Source of the DNA: Hanleya hanleyi
Taxonomy: Eukaryota; Mollusca; Polyplacophora; Lepidopleurida; Hanleyidae
DNA: 64,000 bases
Direction: 5' to 3'
Assembly: GCA_036873755.1 (NCBI GenBank)
Contig: JAVTVY010036892.1
Span: 62,001 to 126,000, forward strand
Below, in pieces: positions 32,575-43,765 of the stretch (within the stretch, counting starts at the first letter, position 1; the number at the start of each line of letters is the position of its first letter). The notes beneath the pieces are model-generated. The model did no database searches, was not told the origin of the DNA, and saw only the letters and a program-made list of their open reading frames with translations. The translations under genes were made by a program, and so were the position numbers.

Positions 32575-33743
32575 CAGGCCTCTTGTTTTGTGAGACAACA
32601 GGCGAGTGACAATCACTCGCCTTATTTATTCTCAGGAGTGTGGTTAGCACACCTAAAATCACACCCCTTAAATGAGTCTAGGCGAGTGATGGGTTATCTC
32701 CCTTGATAACAGACGAACAGTGACCAATAATGATGTGAAATTTGACAGTGAGTGGTTCTCCTGCAATTTTTCTTTTCAAAAAATGAGGTGGGTGTTTTTA
32801 AATTTATTATTATTAATTTTTTTATTTGGCACACATGTTCTTTCAAACTTAGAGCACCAGTGGAAAGTTGATGTCAACATTGATATGTCAAAGACAACTA
32901 TCCCCCTAATTTCTGCAATTAGAACTCATTATATCAAAGAATTTAGATCCAACTAACACCCGTTTTAAAGAATGAAAATTTATGGGGAGTTAACCAGTAT
33001 CCCAACTATATTTACTTATGTCTCCCCTTGTAAATTGCTGATTCCAATAAATTAGAATCAGCCACCAGAGTCCCATTGGAATGATCAATTAACTGAAATG
33101 TCTGCATAGAAAAACTTCCACTTGTGAATAGAAGCCAAAGAAAAGAAGCCGACAATATTATTTACCAACTGGAAGAAAAAAAATCAGATAGTCCGATTCC
33201 GTTTCATAACAGGTCCGACTTTTGCATGCACCGGACTACCGCGCAAGAGGTGACGCGCAACCGGAAGTAAATTTGTCGCGGGAAATGTTGATAGAGAAAA
33301 CCAACAACAAGGTCCAACAACAATGGCTAAAGATCGGCTTGAAATAAATTTTCAATGGATTATTTCTTCAGATAGATCTAGACTTCTAAAAGGTATTTAC
33401 GAAAATTGATCGCATTTTATCGTTTTTGCTAAATAAAATCCTACTTGCCGCATGCGACAGGTAGATTGTTTTTGCAAGACAAATTGTCGCCGGAAAAATT
33501 CACTTGCCGGCGGCACGTAGGCAGGCGTTATTTCGACCGCTAACCATTTAACCGGACGTAAACACATGCGTTGCTGTCGGAAGGCAGTTTAATGGCACAC
33601 GTAAGTTGGTAATGAATTTAGCTGCTTTTACTGTTTTTTAACGACCGCGAAATGCCAGGTGCGCTATAGTCGCGCACCTAGTTCCAAGTTCAGGAGCGCG
33701 AAGGTGCGGGAGCGCGATCGCGCGCCTTAAAACGAGAGACCTG
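32575..33743. mobile_element. CAGG-tip TIR transposon 'd', TSD GTATTG
   Basis: Left tip CAGGCCTCTTGTTTTGTGAG; right tip read inward CAGGTCTCTCGTTTTAAGGC. GTATTG lies at 32,569-32,574 and 33,744-33,749. The paralog at about 9,250-9,275 (TTCTGTTCTGTATTGGTCCG) is the empty site. It is 1,169 bp. The right end is GC-rich with GCGCG palindromes (33,660-33,726). A 78-codon ORF at 32,720-32,956 has a hydrophobic stretch but no recognisable domain. About 100 bp near the left end is shared, inverted, with transposon 'f'. Confidence 0.8.
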
Positions 33744-34074
33744 GTATTGGTCTGTGGAGGCCTAATTTGGATAATTATAAAAATTCTGTTTCAGTCACTT
33801 TTTTTGGCATGCCTCGCATAATACATATTCCAAGTATCGACCAACAAGTAATAATACAACGTTTTGATGCAAGATGGTCGCCCGGTGCTTTCGCCTAATC
33901 CAAAAATGTGACCTGGTTATGAGACCTACATTCCTTGAGAGTATATTGTGGTGAAATTATGAAGCGATAATGAACTTTGAATTTTGCACCCAATTCACTC
34001 TTTTTGGGGCAATTTCATACTTCAGGACCTATGTGGAATGCTTTGGAATGTAGAATAACAATTTCATAGCCATT
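33744..34074. repeat. Blocks delta and zeta, unit 3
   Basis: 33,744-33,900 matches 9,255-9,420 (GGAGGCCTAATTTGGATAAT). 33,903-34,070 matches 11,330-11,458 plus 11,635-11,660, without the 5S-derived SINE. No gene seen. Confidence 0.7.
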
Positions 34075-35041
34075 TTCCCAGTCCAATTCGGTTATGGACT
34101 GAGATCCAGCCTGGATAAATAAATATATCCCATTCACTTAGGTTTGATGAACAAAGGACCATAACTCTTGAAAATATAACCGAAAGCAGAGAAACTTCAC
34201 GCTGCACAACTACATGTATGGGACATTGACCACATATCATGCAAATTCCATACTTGTCCATACAATATTAACCGAGATCCAGCCCGGACAAGTCCCAACT
34301 CACAAAGATTTCAAGAACAAAAGGGCCATAACTCTTGAAAATATACGCGAAACACGGAGAAACTTCACGCTGCACAACTACAGGGCACTGACCACATATC
34401 CTGCAAATTCCATACTTGTCCATACAATATTAAACGAGATCCAGCCCGGACAAGTCCCAATTCACAAAGACTTGATCAACAAAGGGCCATAACTCTTGAA
34501 AATATACGTGAAACGCGGAGAAACTTCACGCTGCACAACTACAGGGCACTGACCACATACCCTGCAAATTTCATAATTGTCCAAACAATATTAACCAAGA
34601 TCCAGCCCGGACAAGTCCCAATTCACAGAGATTTCAGGAACAAAGGGCCATAACTCTTGAAAATAAAAGCGAAATGGGGAGAAACTTTACGCTGCACAAC
34701 TGTGGGGCACTGATCACATATCATGCAAATTTCATACTTGTCCATACAATATTAACCAAGATCCAGCCCGGACAAGTCCCATTCACAGAGATTTCAAAAA
34801 AAGGGCATGTATCTCTTGAAAATTATACCGGAACTCGGAAAAAACTCTACGATGCACACCTACGAGGCACTGGCCACATTCCATGCAAGTTTCAATCCTG
34901 TCCATCAAATATTAACCGAGATATCGCGCGGAGAAGAAATTCAGACGGACGGACAGACGGATGGATGGACAGACAGACGGATGGACGGACAAAGCGATCG
35001 CTATATGCCCCCCCCCCTCTAATTAGAGGGGGGGCATAGAG
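34075..35041 (+). mobile_element. 161-bp tandem-repeat ('pearl'-like) element with complete hairpin end
   Basis: AAGGGCCATAACTCTTGAAA starts at 34,321, 34,482 and 34,643 (period exactly 161), with a diverged unit at 34,801. The 3' end has GACGGACGGACAGACGG... then GGACAAAGCGATCGCTATATG and a hairpin CCCCCCCCCTCTAATTAGAG plus GGGGGGG (35,009-35,036). Homologous to 12,056-12,895, which lacks the hairpin. Repeat length and tail match what is published for bivalve 'pearl' elements as I recall them. Confidence 0.85.
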
Positions 35042-35880
35042 GGGGCATAATAACAAACAAGACCAGGAAGATTGACTTACAAGGCTGAATAGTGATCGAC
35101 AGGGCCAGAACAGTTTAGCACTAAAAAGATAAAGAGCCCAAGGGGTTTCAATATAAGCCTGTACATCTGGAATTACACTGGTCCAAATTTCCAATTGGTA
35201 GCTACATGTAGCAATCCAGAGAAAGGTCCAAGATTTCACGCTTATGAGAATGTAGTCAATGGCGACTGACAAGGCCAGGAGCAGTGACTGATAAGGCCAA
35301 AAACCTTGACTCACAAGGCCAGGAACAGTGAATGACAAGGCTAGGAACACTGACTGATAAGGCTAGGAATGGTGACTAACAGTGTCACGAATAGTAGGTC
35401 ATGAACAGTGACTGTCAAGGCCAGAAAAACATTGACTGACAAGGCTGAATAATGGCTGACAAGGCCAGAACAGTTTAATGCTGAAAAGATAACAAGAGCC
35501 TAAGGGGATTCAATACACGCCCACACATCTGGAATTACGCCATTGGTAGCTAGCGATCCAGAGAAAGGTCCAAGACCTCGTGCTTATGAGAATGTAGTAC
35601 TTATGACATTATATATTCAATGAGAAACTAAAAGGGTCCTAACTTTTGGTAACTAAGTGACCTTGAAACAAGACTGAGAGCCCACATATGACCCACTGAA
35701 ATCGACAGTTGTCTGACAACACAAGAAAATATTAATATTCCTTCAAAGATTCCTTTGAGGTGAGAGAAACCTTTAGTAAGTTAATAAACAGACATAAAGT
35801 TCATAAAGTCCCCTATCCCAGTTACATTAGCAAATGCATGGTAACCATTTCACAACAGTTTAACTGAATGCAGCCATTTC
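35042..35880. repeat. Minisatellite remnants and duplicated delta/epsilon blocks
   Basis: Degenerate 22-bp units at 35,055-35,110 and 35,265-35,470 alternate with two copies of a roughly 140-bp delta segment (35,110-35,255 and 35,465-35,610, sharing AATCCAGAGAAAGGTCCAAG or the same with GATCC). 35,640-35,880 matches 9,600-9,880. No gene seen. Confidence 0.75.
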
Positions 35881-37192
35881 CAGGCACGGCGGAAGCAATT
35901 CATGATTGGGGGGGCTACTATCACAGCACAATTAGGCGAGGGTCCAGGGGCCGCCTAGGCCCCGGAAGCTGCAGGGTCTTAGATGGCCGGAGAGGCGTTC
36001 TAGCGTATTTCCGAGCAATAAAACAGGAAATCCTCGCCATTGTGAACTCTATTTTTGTTGCCTGTTTTCCCAACATTTTTTAAATATTCATCGTCAAGCA
36101 AAATGATGTTCGGAAGTATAAATAATTTAAATATATCAATCCAAATATATTCAATCCAAATGTTCATTAAGCTTCGATCATGTCACTGACACAGAGATTT
36201 TTTCTACTTGTTGGAGAGCCTTTTGTCTCCAATGTGATTCATGTAGGCCTATATTGAAAATTATACCGCCGTCAGCGAACGTCCAACTTCTGCGCTACCG
36301 GTACGTGGGGTGAAAACTTACCTCGGTCCACTGCATGCTCCTGTATGTCCATAGGGAAGAACCGATTCTCGTTGTTGACGAATTCATTCGTTATATCAAC
36401 CAAGGCGATGGAATACGTACAACTTGGTTGATATACATGTAGCAAAGGAAGTCATCAACAACGAGAATTGGAGGCGAGTATTTGGTCGATTTTTGGAGTA
36501 GTCATGCAGTCGTAATTGACTGACTATTATAGCGTGTTCTAGAGCAGCATTTTACGAACACAATTTGTAAATCATGTGAATAAGCAAGGATGTCTCTCAT
36601 GGTTATAACTTATCGGAAATTAAAATCTGCATTCAATACAGAAAAAGGTGTTTTGGCGTGACTATCTTTCTCTGTCTAGTTTTTTGTTTCGTGTGTGTGT
36701 GTTCATGTGTTTTCCTGTTTTTGCTGAAAGTATTGGTGGGGGGATGACCCCTCCTGCTCCGCCGATAAATGCAAGTCTGAACAATCAACAGTATTTTATC
36801 TTCGCTGATATCACGAAACGTCCAGGACATAGGAGTTATAGGTTTTTAGCGGCATTTCGAATTGGCGGCATACATGGTGTGAGGATTTAATCATTTATCA
36901 CTACCATCTTTTATATGGTATAACACTATTAATCTTTTGTGAGCCTAAAAATTACTAAACAATGCCGGTAAAAAATATTCTAGAGCTTTGGCTGGCCCAC
37001 TAATGCTGGATAGTTGTATTAGTTTTAGTTATGCGATAGATATGCGACGCAGACAATTCATTTTACTATTCATTTCGAAAATACGTATTCATTGAAGTAT
37101 TTTTGCGTTGACATCATACGAATTTTAGAAAATTTGGCCAAATTATTGGGGGGGCTTCAGCCCCCGTAGCCCCCCCGGCTCCGCCGTGCCTG
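35881..37192. mobile_element. CAGG-tip TIR transposon 'e', TSD ATTTC
   Basis: Left tip CAGGCACGGCGGAAGCAATT; right tip read inward CAGGCACGGCGGAGCCGGGG, and both then contain GGGGGGGCTAC. ATTTC lies at 35,876-35,880 and 37,193-37,197; the flanks rejoin to a sequence aligned with 9,880-9,930. It is 1,312 bp. An internal inverted repeat at 36,364-36,470 (CTCGTTGTTGA...TATATCAACCAAG against its complement) could form a hairpin of about 45 bp per arm. ORFs inside are short and unrecognised. Confidence 0.8.
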
Positions 37193-37433
37193 ATTTCATG
37201 AATGTATCAAATAGGGGAAACAACTCCACAGGACAAGTGCTATATTTAGTAATAACTCCGAAAAGTTATCAGTTGTGATACCCATTTGGAAACAAAATGT
37301 TTTTGGAAGGAAATGCAGGAAAAAGTTGGCCAGAGGTGAGATAAGATGACCTTCCACTGCAAACAAGGCAAAGTTACCCTCAGAAGATTGGATTGGGCCA
37401 AAAATGTTATATCAACATTCCATCAACAGAGTA
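37193..37433. other. Unit 3 continuation, no gene
   Basis: The first 60 bases complete block epsilon (GGGGAAACAACTCCACAGG, compare AATTCCACAGG at 9,904). The rest is unremarkable. Confidence 0.5.
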
Positions 37434-37608
37434 CAGTGTAACCTCACTATAACGCTGTTATTGGAGATCAAATTTGTACCACCTTATAGATTTTCAGCTT
37501 ATAAAAGGGCTGAAATGATATGCATTTGTTAATTTGGGGGACATGACAGCACCCGCCTTATATCAGAATCAGCACTATATCGAGGCACCTTTTAGCGAAG
37601 CTAGACTG
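37434..37608. mobile_element. 175-bp TA-flanked MITE, CAGTGTAACCTC tip (pogo/Tigger-like)
   Basis: Left tip CAGTGTAACCTCACTATAAC; right tip read inward CAGTCTAGCTTCGCTAAAAG (about 14 of 20). TA lies at 37,432-37,433 and 37,609-37,610. The wording of the left tip (CAGT-TAACCTC-ATAACG) is that of Tc1/mariner-superfamily pogo/Tigger elements. No coding sequence. Confidence 0.65.
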
Positions 37609-37610
37609 TA

Positions 37611-38039
37611 CTTGATAATTTTAGAAGGTTATAAGCTTGTATCATGTCAATTTCCACAATAAACATATGTGCATGTGGCCTTAAGTGATACCTTCTCAAT
37701 CAAACTTAGTCTTGGCTTTTCATGGAAAAATGTACATAGAGGGGAAAACCTGGGATGAAAGGGTACAAGGCAATACTTAATATCTAGGTTAAAATGTCAT
37801 GTTTATGTAAATTTTATGAATATACCACATGCACAAGTTTGAAGGCATGAAAAATGTTAAATAATTTGGCTGGGTTGAATGAATAAATACAGGTCATTAA
37901 CCTCTAGGACTTCACTTCTAGACAAAATACCATTATTTTATGAATCACTCATCGAGGTTATTATTCCATAACTTCTGTAAGTCAGTGAGTCCATCGAGTG
38001 ATGTAGTACACTTCAAAAGGAGTCAGGACAATACATGTA
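37611..38039. other. No gene seen
   Basis: AT-rich, unique-looking sequence between the MITE and block gamma. Confidence 0.4.
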
Positions 38040-38412
38040 AACCTATTCTTTTTCAGTTGGTCATGCTGTGAGGGTGTATTGAGATGGCAGATTTGTTTAC
38101 ACATTGTACTAGTCCATAACCAGTGGCACTGCATGGTTCTCAATGACTTTATCCATCTGAAATATTGGTCCCAATTCCCCCGAATTATCATCCCGGACAG
38201 TTCTCCAATGTTTACCTTCAGGCTATAATGATTGGGTGTGTACATACACATTTAGAGGGAACTCTCCCCCAGGAGTCCTTACTGATGACACAAGATCAGT
38301 CTGCAGGAGGCAGACACCTTATCATATCACACAAGGTCTAGTAGGTGATTGAGGGTTATCTCCCCTGTGACAATACTGACAGTATTCCATCACTCTTATC
38401 TGATCGTATTGC
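38040..38412. repeat. Segmental-duplication block gamma, copy 3
   Basis: Matches 6,520-6,810 and 16,830-17,060 (CATCTGAAATATTGGTCCCA, AATGTTTACCTTCAGGCTAT, GGGTTATCTCCCCTGTGAC). The match resumes beyond the foldback element at about 38,985 (ATTATAGCCTCTACATTCAT versus ATATAGCCTTACATTCAT). Confidence 0.75.
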
Positions 38413-38415
38413 AGA

Positions 38416-38955
38416 CCTGATGCGGTTTAGTGAGATTTTGGCCCCCATGAGGTGCGGTTTAGAGTGCCAAAATGATTATGGTGTACGAAAGAAATTTTTC
38501 AGTTTAGCTTCAAGTAATATCCTGTCATGCGATCTGTGTATTTTCCATGCCATGGATAACAGGGATTTTGAATAACAGCACAGATGAAGTAGTGTATTCA
38601 CAAGAGATTTCAACATAAAAACAGCACCCTTTTCTCTCTGTAATCATATGCAACCAGTCCAGAACAAAGATAAACTTTACCCGGAAATATAAGTCACTGC
38701 AATTGCTGACCAAAAATGGTTTTGGTTCTGGACTGGCTTCATAAAACAGAGAGAAAAAGGTGCTCAAAATTTTGCACAAATACTTCAAGATGCCCTTATT
38801 TAAAAAAAAAATTAATACCCAGGGCCTGGAAAATACAAAGGACTATACGATAAGATGATATACTTTTAAGCTCACTGAAAAATTTCTTTTGTACGGGATA
38901 TTGCGCACCCCAAACTACATTTCATGGGGGCCAAAATCACACTAAACCATGCCAG
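38416..38955. mobile_element. ~540-bp foldback element with long inverted repeats
   Basis: Outer ~90 bp arms: GGTTTAGTGAGATTTTGGCC (left, about 38,424) and GGTTTAGTGTGATTTTGGCC read inward from the right, both continuing into GTAC...AAGAAATTTTTCAGT. Inner segments also pair: GCACCCTTTTCTCTCTG and CCAGTCCAGAAC near 38,625-38,665 against GTTCTGGACTGG and CAGAGAGAAAAAGGTGC near 38,718-38,763. It interrupts block gamma. No coding sequence; target duplication unclear. Confidence 0.7.
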
Positions 38956-40835
38956 GCCATTTCTGTACTGTTACAAGGCAAACATACAATTATTATAGCC
39001 TCTACATTCATATTCTATTCAGAGTGATAGTAAGGCAGCTAACAGGGTGTTATATACTATACAGATATTGCATGCTGTGAGGTGTGATATCACGATTTGT
39101 CAGCTCGAGAAGGTGATGTTCAATGAGTGCGGATAGACGTACAGTGTAAAGAGAAAAACCAAGGTAACGTAAAAACGCTTTCCGTCTGTACACGCCATCG
39201 TGATTACAGTAGACAGCACAAAAGACGACAATGCTATGAAAGAGTCTGTTCACGGGCGATAACTGCGAGAGACCATTTGACATTGCCTCTGCCGTGTGAT
39301 GTCAGAGCGTGATCGTGGGAAATATGCGCGAGATCGTGGGACATCACATTGATGAGCTGTTTTTTTCATCAGACATCGGGAATTGCCGAATATCACGTGA
39401 TGGTGTCTCAACCAATTAAATTAAAATACACAGTGCGGTATAATAATCTCCACAGGGGCAAATACAGTTTTCTAATTTGGGCACCCTTTCTAGCCCTCTA
39501 ATTTGGGCTAAATTAAGGTCCTTGAGTGGAATTACATGTTATGAGACCCTGGATGTCTACAAAGTCCTCAAACAGATTTTTGTTGGTCTGAACAGAACAC
39601 AGAATGCCCAGATGTTATCTGGTCAATTCTTTTTCAATCCTGGAAGAAATCAAAAAGTCTGTAATTTGGGCACCTTTAAAGGGTAGCAAAACAGGCCTGT
39701 ATTTGCCCCTGCTCCATTATTTGTATATCTCAATTTGTTTAATAATTTTCTCATATTCCAATCTTTGCATGCAATATTAGGTTTGTTCAAGCCCTCTGCA
39801 ATACTTCGAATTAAACATGCTCAGGAACAGGCATTATCTGAGGCATTAGACATATAATACTGTGATGTAACCAAACAATACGGTGTGAAGGAGAGAGCAT
39901 ATTTATCTTTCTGCTCCATTAGTAATCAAGAACACAGATCCAATGATAGTTTTGTGTGTTCTCTGCATGAACTCGCAACTCATCCTCCAGTAATGGATCT
40001 ATCAAACATGCCAGTACATACACCTCAGGGTGACATGTTGGTGGTATCTTACGAGCCACACCGCTCATCAATAGACCAGACTCGTCGACCTATTGTCTAC
40101 CCTGTACTCCTCACAGAATACAAATTACTCCTGACTGTGGCCACTAACCAGATGGGATTCACTTTATTGGATAGTTATACTCTCCCATTTCAATTTCACA
40201 TAATTCTTTTTCCAGGACGGCACACGCTGTGAGCTTACGTGTGAATCGTAATCTCCCAGGAATTGGTTTCTCGACTGTAATAACTATTGGTTATGACACA
40301 TTATGATTGAAGAGGAGGGGGGGGGGTTACATGCTAGATATTGATCACGACCTGTACCAGTAATCCTATCAGCGTGCACTCCTGTATTTTCAAATAAATT
40401 TGTAATATTATTGACCAATGTTAAGACTTGTATTTGTTTTTCTTTTAGGAATCAATCTGAATATTTAATTACAATTGGAGACCTATCAACTCTCACATAT
40501 TAGATAAGAGTCTCATGCATTTGGCATCTGTCTCGCGCTCTCACACTCTCACACATCTATCGAAATCTCATATTTATGAAATTATTTCTAAAATAACCAT
40601 CATTCAAAATTGTTCCAGTTTGCAGAATAAAATAGAGGTTCCGCTTTGACCCTTGAGTTGCCGCTCTGGCATGAAGCCTATGCTGGTTGTTTTTTTAACA
40701 AAAACATACGTCTCCCCCATCCTCCCACCCTGCCTTGAATGGGCACATTATTTAAGGGAAAGTGCTATAAAATGAATGCAATAAGTATCTTAAACAAAGC
40801 TGCGTATCTAAAAATATTAATTACAAAGAAGCGAT
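38956..40835. other. End of unit 3, no gene seen
   Basis: 40,130-40,300 (GTGAATCGTAATCTCCCAGG and flanks) matches the inverted copy at 49,420-49,570. Stray ORFs at 39,477-39,686 and 39,885-40,232 (115 codons) show no recognisable domain. A G run sits at 40,318-40,326. The rest is unremarkable. Confidence 0.45.
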
Positions 40836-43765
40836 ACAAGTAGATGAACGGATGGACAGACACCGGACACGGATGCATGCAAGTGAGGGGGCTATCCCAC
40901 TGAAGCTTCCATCCAAGTGGGGTGAAATTCTGTCCAGTAGTTCTCAAGATATCTTGCAGACAAGGCCTGTATATACATGTACAAGTAGATGGACGGACAC
41001 CGGACATGGATGAATGCACGCACATACACCAAAACCTAATCAAATGAGGGGGCTATCCCAGTGAAGCTTCTATCCAAGTTTGGTGAAATTCCATCCAGTA
41101 GTTCTCCAGGTATCTTGCAGACAAGCCCTGTATATACATGTACAAGTAGATGGACGGACGGACGGACGGATACCGAACACGGATGAACGCATGCACACAC
41201 ACCAAAACCTAATCAAATGAGGGGGCTATCCCAATGAAGCTTTCATCCAAGTTTGGTGAAATTCTGTCCAGTAGTTCTCCAGATATCTTGCAGACAAGCC
41301 CTGTATACATGTACAAGTAGATGGACGGACGGACGGACACCGGACATGGATGAATGCAGACACACAAACCAAAACCTAATCAAATGAGGGGGCTATCCCA
41401 CTGAAGCTTCCATCCACGTGGGATGAAATTCTGTCCAGTAGTTCTCAAGATATCTTGCAGACAAGGCCTGTATATACATGTACAAGTAGATGGACGGACA
41501 GACAGACACCGGACACGGATGAATGCACGCACATACACCAAAACCTAATCAAATGAGGGGGCTATCCCAATGAAGCTTCCATCCAAGTTTGGTGAAATTC
41601 CATCCAGTAGTTCTCCAGATATCTTGCAGACAAGCCCTGTATATACATGTGCAAGTAGATGGACGGACGGACGGACACGGATGAATGCACGCACATACAC
41701 CAAAACTTAATCAAATGAGGGGGCTATCCCAATGAAGCTTCCATACAAGTTTGGTGAAATTCCATCCAGTAGTTCTCCCGATATCTTGCAGACAAGCCCT
41801 GTATATACATGTACAAGTAGATGGACGGGCGGACGGACACCGGACACGGATGAATGCACGCACATACACCAAAACCTAATCAAATGAGGGGGCTATCCCA
41901 TGAAGCTTCCATCCAAGTTTGGTGAAATTCTGTCCAGTAGTTCTCCAGATATCTTGCAGACAAGCCCTGTATATACATGTACAAGTAGATAGCCGGACAC
42001 CGGACATGGATGAATGCAGACACACAAACCAAAACCTAATCAAATGAGGGGGCTATCCCACTGAAGCTTCCATCCAAGTGGGGTGAAATTCTGTCCAGTA
42101 GTTCTCAAGATATCTTGCAGACAAGGCCTGTATATACATGTACAAGTAGATGGACGGACGGACAGACACCAGACACGGATGAATGCACGCACATACACCA
42201 AAACCTAATCAAATGAGGGGGCTATCCCAATGAAGCTTCCATCCAAGTTTGGTGAAATTCCATCCAGTAGTTCTCCAGATATCTTGCAGACAAGCCCTGT
42301 ATATACATGTGCAAGTAGATGGACGGACGGACGGACACCGGACACGGATGAATACACGCACATACACCAAAACCTAATCAAATGAGGGGGCTATCCCAAT
42401 GAAGCTTCCATACAAGTTTGGTGAAATTCCATCCAGTAGTTCTCCCGATATCTCGCAGACAAGCCCTGTATATACATGTACAAGTAGATGGGCGGACGGA
42501 CGGACACAGGACACGGATGAATGCACGCACATACACCAAAACCTAATCAAATGAGGGGGCTATCCCAATGAAGCTTCCATCCAAGTTTGGTGAAATTCCA
42601 TCCAGTAGTTCTCCAGGTATCTTGCAGACAAGCCCTGTATATACATGTGCAAGTAGATGGACGGACGGACGGACACCGGACACGGATGAATGCACACACA
42701 TACACCAAAACCTAATCAAATGAGGGGGCTATCCCAATGAAGCTTCCATCCAAGTTTGGTGAAATTCCATCCAGTAGTTCTCCCGATATCTTGCAGACAA
42801 GCCCTGTATATACATGTACAAGTAGATGGACGGACGGACGGACACCGGACACGGATGAATGCATGCACATACACCAAAACCTAATCAAATGAGGGGGCTA
42901 TCCCAATGAAGCTTCCATCCAAGTTTGGTGAAATTCTGTCCAGTAGTTCTCCAGATATCTTGCAGACAAGCACTGTATATACATGTACAAGTAGATGGAC
43001 GGACGGACGGACACCGGACATGGATGAATGCAGACACACAAACCAAAACCTAATCAAATGAGGGGGCTATCCCACTGAAGCTTCCATCCAAGTGGGGTGA
43101 AATTCTTTCCAGTAGTTCTCAAGATATCTTGCAGACAAGGCCTGTATATACATGTACAAGTAGATGGACGGACGGACAGACACCGGACACGGATGAATGC
43201 ACGCACATACACCAAAACCTAACCAAATGAGGGGGCTATCCCAATGAAGCTTCCATCCAAGTTTGGTGAAATTCCATCCAGTAGTTCTCCAGATATCTTG
43301 CAGACAAATCCTGTATATACATGTGCAAGTAGATGGACGGACGGACGGACACCGGACACGGATGAATGCACGCACATACACCAAAACCTAATCAAATGAG
43401 GGGGCTATCCCAATGAAGCTTCCATACAAGTTTGGTGAAATTCCATCCAGTAGTTCTCCAGATATCTTGCAGACAAGCCCTGTATATACATGTACAAGTA
43501 GATGGACGGACGGACGGACACCGGACACGGATGAATGTACGCACATACACCAAAACCTAATCAAATGAGGGGGCTATCCCAATGAAGCTTCCATCCAAGT
43601 TTGGTGAAATTCCATCCAGTAGTTCTCAAGATATCTTGCAGACAAGGCAAGGGGACGGACAGACATCCATCCAGAGAGACAGACAGACATCCATCCAGAC
43701 AGACAGACAGACAGCACAAACACTAGATGTCTCCCCCCAACATAGTTGGGGGAGACATAAATATG
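40836..43765 (+). mobile_element. 169-bp satellite-like element, 17 units, with terminal hairpin
   Basis: GGGGGCTATCCCA starts at 40,887, 41,048, 41,221, 41,388, 41,557, 41,719, 41,888, 42,048, 42,217, 42,386, 42,555, 42,724, 42,893, 43,062, 43,231, 43,400 and 43,569. The spacing is 160-173, mostly exactly 169. Units contain AGATGGACGGACGGACGGAC, GAAGCTTCCATCCAAG and AGATATCTTGCAGACAAG. The array ends with (ACAG)n and a hairpin GTCTCCCCCCAACATAGTTG...GGGAGAC (43,729-43,756). Two unit types (AAGTTTGG with CTCCAG, AAGTGGGG with CTCAAG) recur in order, showing higher-order duplication. Non-coding. Confidence 0.95.

Noticed and set aside
39885..40232. 115-codon plus-strand ORF
   Set aside because: No recognised domain; its end overlaps the block duplicated at 49.4 kb, where I saw no sign of a preserved reading frame.
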